Shown here: one piece after another, positions 35,104 to 45,100 of the stretch | Layout of the letters: every line of letters starts with the position of its first letter | Position numbering within the stretch: the stretch's first letter is position 1 | NCBI RefSeq assembly: GCF_030123065.1 | Contig: NZ_CP126093.1 | Location: 5,462,001-5,526,000, forward strand | Source: Neobacillus sp. DY30 | Lineage (GTDB): Bacteria; Bacillota; Bacilli; Bacillales; Cytobacillaceae | Length of the DNA stretch: 64,000 nt | Direction of reading: 5' to 3' | Position numbers and translations under genes: made by a program | Notes under the pieces: generated by a model | Database searches by the model: none | Seen by the model: only the letters and a program-made list of their open reading frames with translations | What the model was told of the DNA's origin: nothing

Positions 35104-37647
35104 TCACATGGAAAAATAAGACTGAACCACCACATGATCTGGGGTTAATCCTTCTTCATCAAAAACAACAATCTCATTTTGTGCTGTTAACAACGAGACC
35201 GGAATCTTATATTCCTCCTGCGGTCCGATGTTCCAGTACCGTCCTAAACAGTGGCCATTGACCCAAAAACAGCCTTTACTCATATGATCAAATCGAATTT
35301 TTACAATCTGACCGTTTTCTGGCTTCCAGTCAAAACGACTTCTATACCAGCGTGGAGAAATTGTTTGTGGATTCTCAACTGTCCATTCCTTTTCCTCTTG
35401 AAGCTGAGCAAATGATTTTGTTTTCCAGTTTCTAATTTGTTCCTCTTCCTTATATAAATAAAGATCAAACCGGCGAATACTAGTAAGGTGCTGGGCATCT
35501 AAATCGATTTCATTCTCTCCCTGCTTTAAGGCATCGCTTATGTCAGCTATCCCATAGACAGCACTGTCCCTAGACCAAGCCGTTTGACTCTCCATCAACA
35601 CCTTTACAGACCTTCCATTGATCTGAACCCGTGAAACGCCCTCACCAACAAGAATCGCCCGGTCATAACCGTCATTTAGGAATGATTTTAAAAACCCAAT
35701 TCGTCCTTCAATTTTTGGAATGTTGAATAATGGATGCGGAACACCACTGCCTTCCACCCGCCATCCTTCCCGTAATGATACATACTTTCCATGAAGGGCA
35801 GGCGCCTCACTCATCCCTTTTGGTTCGCCAATTGCTTCGGTAAAGTTGAAACGTCCCATATTCTGGACTAGGCATGTTAACGTATTTTTCCCCTTCTTAA
35901 CCGGAACCTCAATCGCCGCAGCCCCAATTTTGCTAAGTTTTCCAATATATTGATCATTACAGAAAACCATGACAGGATCCTCAATTCTTGGAAAGACAAT
36001 TGTCGAATCCTTCGCTTCCTCCGCATAAAATTCACTTTCATATCCTAAATAGCCGCTAAACTGACCGAAGCTGCTGAAATCAAGCGGTTTTTCAGCCTCT
36101 TTTACATTTCCGTATAAAAAACAAAGCTTTTCATCTGCCGCTTGCCACTGTAAGGATTGATAGGCAGTGCTTTTTTCCAACACTGTAACCGCATTTTCCA
36201 ACGATACTCTTGATACGATTTCAATTGAATAGCTGGTACCATCCACAAAGGATAGCTGTACGGTTTGGGGCTGACTTCCATGAAATAAGTGAAACGTAAT
36301 GAGGCCATCTTCTTCGGTTTCAATGTAGTTTGGCATTGGACAATGAATTTCAGCCTTTCTAGTAAGCTGTAATTTTAAGAATGAACGCTGCCCCTCCTCA
36401 TGATAGATGACCGCCTGATTGGACTCGAACCCAGTAGTCTGGCCGGTGAGCGTCTGAATCGTAAACCGATTTCCTACGTTCACATGACGGACAATCGGTA
36501 AGACCGCATTTGCCTCAATCGTAAACGGAATCATTTCCCCTTCAAGTAAAACCTGGGATTGAACTCTTTCCTGTCTATGATTCTCAATAAATAGCACTTC
36601 GCCATAAGGACTGACAAGCCGCTGGGATTTTAAATAACTAGGAAGCTTTATATTTGTGCCCGCTTGCTCGGCATCTGTGAAAACCGGTTCAAGCCATTTT
36701 GTAAATGAATGAAACCTTTTTAATACTTCATATTTTCTTGTTGGCTGTAAATATTCATCAATGGCAACGTCATAATCATATGATGTTGTAGAAAATGTTT
36801 GTTCTCCAACTGTCCGTCCTCCCCAATGATCAAAATTGGTACCGCCAAAATACATATAATAATTGATAGCCGTAAACCCATTACTCAACAGCTGGTAGCA
36901 CTCATATTCAAGCTGCTCCGGTGTTTTTTGATTGGCTTTATTTCCGCCCCATTGTTCAAACCAGCCGATCCAAAACTCCATAACTCCTTTCGGCTGATCG
37001 GCAAACCGATCATCTAAAATCTCAGCAGCGTGTTTTGCACCCGACCAAAAATTGCGGAATTCCACAGCACCCTCAACGGCTCCATAGCAGGTAACAAACG
37101 GTACCTCAATGCCTCTAGTCATCATACCGTCACGCAGATATTCCATATACGTTTTATCTGGTTTACCATAAGCCTGAAATTCGTTTTCAATTTGGACCAT
37201 AATGACGGTTCCATTTTTCGTCAACTGAAATTCAGCAATGATTGGTATAACCCTATCAAAATATTTATCTACATATTGTAAAAAGAAAGGGTCTGCGGAA
37301 CGATATTGAATTCCCTTTTTCGTAGAGAGCCACCACGGTAATCCTCCAAAATCCCATTCTGCACAAATATATGGCCCCGGTCTCGCAATCACATAGAGTC
37401 CTTTGTCAGCACATAAATGAAGAAAATGCGCTAAATCCTTGTCTCGAGAAAAATCCCATTCTCCTTCATAAAATTCATGAAAATTCCACGGTATGTAAGT
37501 TTCAATTGTATTGCATCCTCCTGCTTTTGCCTTGTCTAAGACTTCACTCCACTCCGCTCTTGGAAGACGGAAATAGTGTATGGCAGCAGATAGAATAAAG
37601 ATTCTTTCGTTCTGAATCTTCCAGCTCTTTTTATCATAGGTAATCAT
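35104..37647 (-). CDS. GH35 beta-galactosidase, cytoplasmic
   Basis: 847 aa, glycoside hydrolase family 35. The barrel begins at once (HYFRLPRAEW, NTIETYIPWNFHEFYEGEWDF), with RPGPYICAEWDFGGLP, the acid/base Glu in VQIENEFQ (E156) and the nucleophile Glu in GVMEFWIGWF (E224). C-terminal beta-sandwich domains follow. No signal peptide, so it acts inside the cell. In this locus the natural substrate is probably Gal-beta-1,3-GalNAc from mucin, giving galactose and GalNAc (inference). It follows the second ABC transporter genes on the same strand. Confidence 0.9.
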   Translation of the reverse strand: MITYDKKSWKIQNERIFILSAAIHYFRLPRAEWSEVLDKAKAGGCNTIETYIPWNFHEFYEGEWDFSRDKDLAHFLHLCADKGLYVIARPGPYICAEWDFGGLPWWLSTKKGIQYRSADPFFLQYVDKYFDRVIPIIAEFQLTKNGTVIMVQIENEFQAYGKPDKTYMEYLRDGMMTRGIEVPFVTCYGAVEGAVEFRNFWSGAKHAAEILDDRFADQPKGVMEFWIGWFEQWGGNKANQKTPEQLEYECYQLLSNGFTAINYYMYFGGTNFDHWGGRTVGEQTFSTTSYDYDVAIDEYLQPTRKYEVLKRFHSFTKWLEPVFTDAEQAGTNIKLPSYLKSQRLVSPYGEVLFIENHRQERVQSQVLLEGEMIPFTIEANAVLPIVRHVNVGNRFTIQTLTGQTTGFESNQAVIYHEEGQRSFLKLQLTRKAEIHCPMPNYIETEEDGLITFHLFHGSQPQTVQLSFVDGTSYSIEIVSRVSLENAVTVLEKSTAYQSLQWQAADEKLCFLYGNVKEAEKPLDFSSFGQFSGYLGYESEFYAEEAKDSTIVFPRIEDPVMVFCNDQYIGKLSKIGAAAIEVPVKKGKNTLTCLVQNMGRFNFTEAIGEPKGMSEAPALHGKYVSLREGWRVEGSGVPHPLFNIPKIEGRIGFLKSFLNDGYDRAILVGEGVSRVQINGRSVKVLMESQTAWSRDSAVYGIADISDALKQGENEIDLDAQHLTSIRRFDLYLYKEEEQIRNWKTKSFAQLQEEKEWTVENPQTISPRWYRSRFDWKPENGQIVKIRFDHMSKGCFWVNGHCLGRYWNIGPQEEYKIPVSLLTAQNEIVVFDEEGLTPDHVVVQSYFSM

Positions 37648-37686
37648 CTAAACGCCTCCACAAATCGGTTGATTTTCAGTCGCTTT

Positions 37687-37854
37687 CTACACATATTTTC
37701 GATTGTAATCATATAACAGCCCTAAGAGACCTGCTAATCCGAGTAACATTATGCCCAATTCAAATTTACCGACCGTCTTTTGACCAATCAAAATCAATGT
37801 AAGACAAATGATCAGAGCAATGATTTTTAAGATAACGATAATAGCAGCCTTCAT
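37687..37854 (-). CDS. Small membrane protein of ABC-sugar operons (DUF6903-like)
   Basis: 55 aa: two hydrophobic segments (IIVILKIIALIICLTLILIG and LGIMLLGLAGLLGLLYDY) and a basic end. ATG 37854 has GGAGG 7 nt upstream. It lies 36 nt after the permease gene and 39 nt before the GH35 gene. Such proteins recur next to CUT1 permeases in Firmicutes; the function is unknown. I am fairly sure it is a real gene, less so of the family number. Confidence 0.7.
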   Translation of the reverse strand: MKAAIIVILKIIALIICLTLILIGQKTVGKFELGIMLLGLAGLLGLLYDYNRKYV

Positions 37855-37890
37855 TAAAAAGTCCTCCAATCTGTTTTCAATAGGGTGGTA

Positions 37891-38772
37891 TTAGTCCTTT
37901 AATCCACCAAGGGTCATTCCTTGTGTTAATTTCTTTTGAACCATAATATATAAAATTAAGGTTGGCAGCATAACAAGTACCATTCCCGCATACATTTGTC
38001 CGTAATTAGCGGCAGATTTTTGAGCTGCCATTAAGTTCATGAGTCCAACAGGCAATGTTTTATTTGGACCCGGTATTAAGGTTAGAGCAATAATATATTC
38101 ATTCCAAAAGGCAAGAAAATTAAATAAAATAACGGCAATAATACTTGGCCTGGCCATAGGAATCATAATTGAAATCATTGTTTTAAGATATCCGGCCCCA
38201 TCGACCAGCGCCGCTTCCTCATAAGTAGAAGGAAGCGTTTGGAAGTAGCTGGATAATAGGTAAATGGTGAAGGGCAGAGCTGTCGAGGCATAAACCACTG
38301 CTAAAATAAAAATATTGTCCAGCAGGAATCCATCACCAAATTGTCCCCGTAAGAGGTTATCCCCGTCCAACAACAGTAAGAAAATTGGAACCACAATATA
38401 ATTCACATTGATAAATAATCCCGCTTTAAACAAACCGTTCATGAAGCGGCTGCCTCTGAAGGTGTATCTCGCAAGCACATAGGCTGCTGGCAAAGAGACG
38501 ACTAATAAAATGAGAAGCGCCAAAGCTGTCACGATAACGGAATTTAGCATATAGGTACCCATGTTTGCCTTTTGAAACGCGTCAATGAAATTTTGGAAAT
38601 AAAACCCTCTTGGCAGCTCCCAAGGGCTTCCATAAAATTCCGAGTTTTGCTTCACTGAAGCTAAGAAAACCCATACTACAGGGATTATAATAGAAATGGC
38701 TAATGTAATAAGAGCGACATAGATAAACAAGCGATAAGCTGTTTCTGCACTCATTCCTTTTTGTGTTTTCAT
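37891..38772 (-). CDS. CUT1 ABC sugar permease (second system, MalG-like)
   Basis: 293 aa, six membrane segments; EAA loop YEEAALVDGAGYLKTMISIMIPMARP near residue 190-215; begins with a short cytoplasmic MKTQKGMSAETAYR. Co-transcribed with the preceding permease (14-nt gap). Confidence 0.88.
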   Translation of the reverse strand: MKTQKGMSAETAYRLFIYVALITLAISIIIPVVWVFLASVKQNSEFYGSPWELPRGFYFQNFIDAFQKANMGTYMLNSVIVTALALLILLVVSLPAAYVLARYTFRGSRFMNGLFKAGLFINVNYIVVPIFLLLLDGDNLLRGQFGDGFLLDNIFILAVVYASTALPFTIYLLSSYFQTLPSTYEEAALVDGAGYLKTMISIMIPMARPSIIAVILFNFLAFWNEYIIALTLIPGPNKTLPVGLMNLMAAQKSAANYGQMYAGMVLVMLPTLILYIMVQKKLTQGMTLGGLKD

Positions 38773-38786
38773 CGTTCATGAACCCC

Positions 38787-39677
38787 CTAATACTCCAGAA
38801 CTTCCCGTTTAGTGACAAGGCTGACAATCGCAGACAACGCGAAAGAGAATAGGAAGATTACCACCCCAATAGCCATACCGTAACCATAAGAAGAATTCGT
38901 GTAAGCCTGTTTATACATGTAGCTTAAAAATACTTCCGTCGATCCGTCAGGCCCGCCGCCTGTCATCGCTTGGACGAGAAGAAAGCTTAAATTAATCGTA
39001 CTAATAATGAAGAAGGTTAATGTTGTCCGGATGTTATTCCAAATCAACGGTAAAGTAATACTGAAAAATTGTCTGATCCGTCCAGCACCTTCTAGAGCCG
39101 ATGCCTCATAAAAACTTTCCGGGATACTTGCCATACTCGACATGTACATCACCATATAATAGCCAATGGCCTGCCAAACAAGGGCTCCACCGATGCTGTA
39201 GATAGCAATTTTTTGATTTCCGAGCCACATTTCTTGAAGGTTCTCAAGGTTAAATAACGCAAGGAGATTATTCAACAATCCTGAGGTTGGATCATAAACC
39301 GCAGAAAAAATTCCAGCAATGACCACAATGGATAAGATATTAGGGATATAGAAAATAATCCGGAAAAAGCTGTTGCCTTTCATCTTTTCTCTTGTAAGCA
39401 ATGCAGCAAACAAGATTGCCACCATCATCGTGATGAGTGTAACGATAACAATCAATACAATACTGTTTTGAAGAGCTCGAAAGAAATTCATATCATTCCA
39501 TAAAATTTTGAAGTTATCAAGTCCGACAAATACCTTATTGTTAGAAAACCCTCCCCACTTATACAAGGACATTCTGAATACCTCAATCGTAGGGAAAATC
39601 ATAAATATGGTTAACAAGAGCAGTGCAGGTGTCGTACAAACAAAAATAAAAATCCTTTTTTCTGCTGTTTTATTCAT
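38787..39677 (-). CDS. CUT1 ABC sugar permease (second system, MalF-like)
   Basis: About 296 aa, six membrane segments, EAA loop FYEASALEGAGRIRQFFSITLPL. ATG 39677 follows GAGGTG; a GTG three codons upstream lies in the ribosome binding site. Follows the binding-protein gene after a hairpin. Confidence 0.87.
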   Translation of the reverse strand: MNKTAEKRIFIFVCTTPALLLLTIFMIFPTIEVFRMSLYKWGGFSNNKVFVGLDNFKILWNDMNFFRALQNSIVLIVIVTLITMMVAILFAALLTREKMKGNSFFRIIFYIPNILSIVVIAGIFSAVYDPTSGLLNNLLALFNLENLQEMWLGNQKIAIYSIGGALVWQAIGYYMVMYMSSMASIPESFYEASALEGAGRIRQFFSITLPLIWNNIRTTLTFFIISTINLSFLLVQAMTGGGPDGSTEVFLSYMYKQAYTNSSYGYGMAIGVVIFLFSFALSAIVSLVTKREVLEY

Positions 39678-39700
39678 CGCTATCACCTCAGTTAATAAAT

Positions 39701-39730
39701 ATAACGGTGAGGAAGTTTTCTCACCGTTAT
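39701..39730. other. Intra-operon hairpin after the second binding-protein gene
   Basis: ATAACGGTGAG (39701-39711) and CTCACCGTTAT (39720-39730), an 11-bp stem without a long T run. It occupies the same place as the hairpin at 30030-30056 in the other ABC operon and may stabilise the binding-protein message. Confidence 0.55.
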
Positions 39731-39753
39731 ATAAGTGAAAACTATTAAATTAG

Positions 39754-41091
39754 TTATTTTAACGCTGACCGCAATTGATCGCTTACTTTTTCAACTGCCT
39801 TTTGCCAGTCTTTTACGTTTTTATCACCGGAGACAATACTATCGATCGTTCTGAATAATGTATCTGCCATGCTGACACCCTCTACAGCTTCTGTGGCGGC
39901 AAATCCGCCCATACCAGCTTTTGCGCCAGAATCATAAATACTATAGAAGAGTTTATTGTCACCAGTTAACTTTTCAGAGATTCCTTCAATTGGCTGAACC
40001 GCACCAGCTTCTGCAAAAATAGCCGTTGCTTCATCCGAATACACATACGTCATGAACTCCTTCGCTGCCTCTTTATTATTAGCTGCAGCAGGGATCCACA
40101 TTTGTTCGAAGAAGGTAAATGCGTAACGGTCTCCGTTTTCTTCAATCGCTGGTAAAGCTGTCATGCCCCATTCAAAACCATCTGCTCTTGGTGCTTCACC
40201 CATTTCGCCAACGACCCACGTACCATTCGGCATGAAAAGTGCTTTATTATCGAGAACCAATTGCTGGTTTTTTGTATAGTCTTTGTCATTAGCATTAGCA
40301 ACCGTTGTTGTTTCTGTATACTCCGCTAATTTACCGACAATTTCAAAGGCTTTCGTTGCTTCTGGAGATTCCCAAATGCCATCTTTATATTGCATCGCTT
40401 TATTGTAGAAGTCAGGGCCGCCTGCTTCTAATAGTAAGGAAAAGAAGAATGCATCAAAGTAACCTGTCGTAGGATACGTGAATAAAGCGATTCCTTCTGC
40501 CTTCGCTTTCTCACCAAGAGCCCACATCTCATCCCAAGTCTTCGGTACTTCCCAGCCTTTTTCTTTTAACAAACTGGTATTATAGAACAATCCAGTTGGA
40601 CTGTAGAACATCGGCGCCAAGTATGTTTTGCCGTCATTATAAGGGTTCGTTGCCAGGGTATCAGTAAAACCCGGTACTAACTTACCCTTAACCTTGACAT
40701 CCTCACCAAAAACATTCTTATCTAAAACATCAGTAATGTCCTCTAAAGCTTGATCTTTAATCAATGTCTCTGTTAGCGCAAGTTTTCTTCCGGTACCTAA
40801 TAAAACTACATCCGGATAGTTTCCTGCTTTCATATTCGGGCTGATAACATCCTCGAGGTTTTTATCGACCGTTAATTCAACATCGACTTTCGGATTGGCT
40901 TCTTCATAGGCCTCAATCACTTTGGTCCACATATCCTTACCATAAGCCGATTCAAGTGCCGCCACATGAAGAGTCTTTTTTTCACCAGAGTTTTTCCCGT
41001 CACTAGAATTATCAACCTTACTACTTTGACATGCTATTAAACTAACAGATAACAATGCTGACATCCCTGCTAACAAAGCTTTCTTTTTCAT
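39754..41091 (-). CDS. Sugar-binding lipoprotein (second CUT1 system)
   Basis: 445-aa solute-binding protein. Signal and lipobox SLIAC with the lipid-modified Cys at about 21, then SBP_bac_1 features (EEANPKVDVELTVDKNLEDVI, GLFYNTSLLKEKGWEVPKTW). Its upstream box (41144-41190) is nearly identical to that of the GH101 gene, so this transporter is the best candidate for importing the GH101 product Gal-beta-1,3-GalNAc (inference). Confidence 0.88.
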   Translation of the reverse strand: MKKKALLAGMSALLSVSLIACQSSKVDNSSDGKNSGEKKTLHVAALESAYGKDMWTKVIEAYEEANPKVDVELTVDKNLEDVISPNMKAGNYPDVVLLGTGRKLALTETLIKDQALEDITDVLDKNVFGEDVKVKGKLVPGFTDTLATNPYNDGKTYLAPMFYSPTGLFYNTSLLKEKGWEVPKTWDEMWALGEKAKAEGIALFTYPTTGYFDAFFFSLLLEAGGPDFYNKAMQYKDGIWESPEATKAFEIVGKLAEYTETTTVANANDKDYTKNQQLVLDNKALFMPNGTWVVGEMGEAPRADGFEWGMTALPAIEENGDRYAFTFFEQMWIPAAANNKEAAKEFMTYVYSDEATAIFAEAGAVQPIEGISEKLTGDNKLFYSIYDSGAKAGMGGFAATEAVEGVSMADTLFRTIDSIVSGDKNVKDWQKAVEKVSDQLRSALK

Positions 41092-41143
41092 CTTGCTCTT
41101 CCCCCTCTTTTTTAATTTATAGCTAAAGTATAGTTATGAAAAA

Positions 41144-41190
41144 ACGCTTTCACAATAAACATCTTGTTCAGTTTTTTAGATATCTTGCTT
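41144..41190 (-). promoter_or_regulatory. Shared control box upstream of the second ABC operon
   Basis: ACGCTTTCACAATAAACAT followed by CTTGTTCAGTTTTTTAGATAT matches the sequence at 46196-46240 upstream of the GH101 gene at almost all positions. On the minus strand it begins with a cre-like TGAAAGCGTTTTTT (12 of 14). It lies between the binding-protein gene and the divergent araC gene; AraC plus CcpA binding is the likely meaning. Confidence 0.65.
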
Positions 41191-41257
41191 TCCATTGTAA
41201 TAATCCACTAAAAATTCTATACTTTAAGAAAGACGCTTGATAAAGGGAGGGAATCAT

Positions 41258-42124
41258 TTGTCCAATAATGTTTATGAGGTTCCGCAATCGAAACGAGGCC
41301 ATCTTCCTGTAAAACTCCTCTATGTAACAAAATCAAAATATGATAAAGATTGGCATAGTACCAATCATACTCATCACTTTACAGAACTCTTGTATATTAC
41401 CAAAGGCAGAGGGACTTTTGTTTATTCCAATAAAGAAGTTCCTATTCAGGAACATGATTTGATTGTCATTAACCCGAATATCGAACACACAGAAAAGTCC
41501 GGTCCCGATTACCCGCTCGAATATATTGCACTTGGTATCCAGGGTCTCGCATTTTCATCTTCTGAAGATCCGTGTCTACAAGTCACTTTTTTCAATTATA
41601 AACAGGAACAAAAGGTTTATCTCTCTTACCTGTATGAATTAATAGAGGAAGTGGAAAGCCAAAAAGAAGATTATGAGTTGATTATTCAAAACATATTAGA
41701 GATATTACTGCTGAAAATGATGAGGAAAAAAGCTTTTAACATGGAGAAAACCTCTTCTGAAAAAATTAGTAAAGATGTAGCATTTGTCAAAAATTATATT
41801 AAGCAGCATTTTCGGGAAGAGATCAATTTGGATATTTTAGCGGAGGTTGGTCATATCAATAAATACTACCTTGCCCATTCCTTCAAAAAAGCATTCGGCG
41901 TTTCACCGATTGAATACTTAATTCAAACCCGTATCCGGGAAAGTAAAATATTATTAGAAACGACTAACTACCCAATTTCTAATATATCGACCTTTATCGG
42001 GTTTTCTTCCCAATCTTTTTTTGCACAATCCTTTAAGCGAGTAACGAATTTGTCACCTTCACAATACCGTAATGCCCAGAATTCTAAAAAAGGTAAAACT
42101 AGAAAATCCAAATCTAGTAAATGA
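41258..42124 (+). CDS. AraC-family regulator (cupin + HTH)
   Basis: About 288 aa. N-terminal cupin (HTHHFTELLYITKGRGTFVY, NPNIEHTEKSGPDYPLEYIALG) and a C-terminal pair of AraC HTHs (INLDILAEVGHINKYYLAHSF, TNYPISNISTFIGFSSQSFFAQSFKR). TTG 41258 has GGGAGGG 7 nt upstream and is preferred to TTG 41237. Divergent from the second ABC operon and convergent with the GH101 gene; probably the activator for both in response to a mucin-derived sugar. Confidence 0.87.
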   Translation: MSNNVYEVPQSKRGHLPVKLLYVTKSKYDKDWHSTNHTHHFTELLYITKGRGTFVYSNKEVPIQEHDLIVINPNIEHTEKSGPDYPLEYIALGIQGLAFSSSEDPCLQVTFFNYKQEQKVYLSYLYELIEEVESQKEDYELIIQNILEILLLKMMRKKAFNMEKTSSEKISKDVAFVKNYIKQHFREEINLDILAEVGHINKYYLAHSFKKAFGVSPIEYLIQTRIRESKILLETTNYPISNISTFIGFSSQSFFAQSFKRVTNLSPSQYRNAQNSKKGKTRKSKSSK

Positions 42125-42138
42125 AAACTTAGTATTCA

Positions 42139-42175
42139 AAAAGACGATTCGGTGTTTCCTTCCGAATCGTCTTTT
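42139..42175. terminator. Shared terminator between araC and GH101 gene
   Basis: AAAAGACGATTCGG (42139-42152) and CCGAATCGTCTTTT (42162-42175) with T runs on both strands. Confidence 0.88.
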
Positions 42176-42194
42176 TTGTAAATCAAATTTTTTC

Positions 42195-45100
42195 CTAATT
42201 TCCTGCGGTGACAGGCACCTGTTCAATCCGAAGATTATCTAAAATAAATGTTCCTGCCCCAGTATCTCCATTCAAACCAGTTCCATCACTGAAAATTCCA
42301 ATATACGTTTGCCCATTCAGAGAACCAGTGACAGTAAATTCAGCCGTTTTGGTTTCAGTTGATGCCGGCAGTGTAGTATTTGTAGTCAAACCTTTCGCTG
42401 CAGTAATATCCCGCACATCAATTTCCTCTTCTCCAGAGATGATACGATAAGAATTAGCCGTTGTCTGATAGTCAAAGGAAACTTTATAGGTTACTCCTGG
42501 TTCAAAGCGGAAATGCTGTGGAATGGTACGATACACCAATCCTTTATTTCCAGTATTGACTTTGACAGACCAATTTCCTGCAATAACATCATCAACTAAT
42601 TTTTTGCCTGCCCATCCCTTTTGTGTATACGGAGCATGCAATTCAGACAAATGAATTCTGTTGTCTTCTACTCCTTCCGTATTCCCAATCACGAATGGGT
42701 AGATTCCTTGTACTACCGATTCAAAATCTTGTTCAAAGACTGTTGATGATACCTCATTTTTCAATGATTTTTGAACAACACGGATATCATCAAGCCTTGT
42801 ATTTCCTTCGCCTGCTTCCCGGCTGAGAGTCAATTTTGCTGTTTCGGATACAGCCGTAAAGCTTACTTGAATCCTTTGCATTTTGCTAGTGTATCCATCA
42901 TTGGAAGCGTGTGAGTCTGCTTTAACATAGTTCTTCTGCAGGCTGCGCAGCGTGAAATTGCTGACATCCTTCTCCCCGCCCGTTACTTCGATTCCAGCCT
43001 TCACATCACTGTTATTCTCAATATACACCTCTGCCACATAATCCTTGCCAGGTTCAAGGTCCGTAATCGTACGGCTAACAGTTGTAAATTTTGATGGACT
43101 TTCCATATTCAAATAATAGTCGCCGCTGCTTAAATTACGGCCATTTCCTGTTTGATTCGTTCTTATCACACTAACAGCATCTTTGTCTCCAGCAACTTTT
43201 GTATTTTCATCTTTTACGGTTCCTGAATTAAATCCTGTGTCATAGACATGGGCACCCTTGCTCCAGTCGTCAACTTGTAAGCCCTTGCCCTTTTTATCCG
43301 GAACAATAATATATGGAGTGGCTGCTTCAGCATTCAATGTCACCTGATTATTTTCGACCTTGACTTTCTGTACAACTGTTCGACCTTGATCGGTTAGTTT
43401 ATAGACATAAACTTTAGATGTACCGGCATATTCGTTTGGAAGTGTCCAAGTTGTTGTCCCGCCTTCCAAATTCCAGTGATAGAGTTTTTCAGAATCCGGA
43501 GTTGTTTTTTCAAAATCTTGCTCTACCCATGGAATCAGATAAGCATGCTCATCAAGAACAACATTTCCATTAAGGGTAATGATACGTTCCCTAGAGTCAT
43601 CTTTTCTAGTGACAATAACTACATCACCGTTACTTGGATCTGTTAATTTAATCTCTTTTTCCAAGTTCGTTTTTTGCTTGTCACCTTCTACATTTGTCCA
43701 ATCAGTAACATAATATTTTTGTAGAAATTTAGTTGGGACATTGGTATCGAATGTCATCCTGATAAATTGATCAAAGTTTTTATCTGACTGCCATCCTTCA
43801 AAACCGGCTAATTCAAATCCTCCAAGTAATGGATGATCAGCCGTACCGCCTGCTTCAGGCCAATTCAACACCCAAGAATCTTTTTGGTGGTTACTTATAA
43901 AACGAAGTACTTCTGAATTGATCCCTTTGCTGGCAGGGCCGCCATAGTTCTTATCCGTAGCCCAGTGCTGCCAAGTTGAATAATTGGCTACTGACGTTCC
44001 AAACTCCGTTGTTACCCTCCAGCCCCGGTCATGAAATTGCTCTGAAATTCGATTTGATTCCCATTGATCTTGATACCATACATCTAAATAGACGAAATCA
44101 AGACCCGGTGCCGCAGCTTTTAATTCGTCTAGTCTTTTTGCACGCGTTCCTGAGTACAAATCCCTTAATTTATTGATGGTATAGGATTGGTCTAACCAGC
44201 CCCAGCCTCTTGAATTCGGACCGTCAATAAAATCATCACTGAAAGCCTTCGCTTCAGGATACGTTTCTTGCGCATTAATATGGACCCCAAATTCAGAATT
44301 GTACTTATGACCCTCTCCAATTAGGGTTTTTAAATCATCCGCACCTCCGATTCGTTCACCAACATCGCCATAATCCGGGTGCGCACTGTCATGACCTTCA
44401 TTTCCATAGCCTTTTAACAGTACTGCCTGACCTAATCCATCTGTAGCAAGAGCGACCTTTTTTACATTATCCAATGTTTTTAGGAATGGCTGTTGTGCTT
44501 GTGACCCAAAGTTCATTGCAATTCGTGTGCCGACAATATTATTTACATTCTTCGATCCTGGAATATCCTGCATGATATCACGGTAAACAATCGCACCGTC
44601 CTGCCAGTCGACTTCGTGATCATGATTGGCGTCTTCTGCAATGGCAATTTTCACAGTAGGTTTTTCGGACTGTGGTTTCGGCATAAACTCTCTCTGGTAA
44701 TATAGCAAACTAGAACCGATACCAACGGCTTTCGTGCCATCTTCATTCTGATAACGATTCGCAACTAAGTTACGGTAGCCATTGACCTCTGAATTAGACC
44801 ATACACCTGCACTCAATGTGTCAGTTGATAGGAATGCAGTATAGTATCTTTCTGAAGTTCCAATGCTTCCCATGGATGTGTCAACTAGTACATCGACATC
44901 TCCAGGTTTGGTAACATCACTGCTAAGATTTGTTAATTTGGCTTTCGCATTGGTTTGAGACGAATGGACCGAAATAAAGTTCAAATCAGCCAATTCAACA
45001 CTTTCTATTTTTGCACTATCAGCATTATTGATTTCTTCAAAGGTATAAATGACTTGATTATTTTTGACCTTTAATAACACTTTAAAAACAGCATCAAGTT

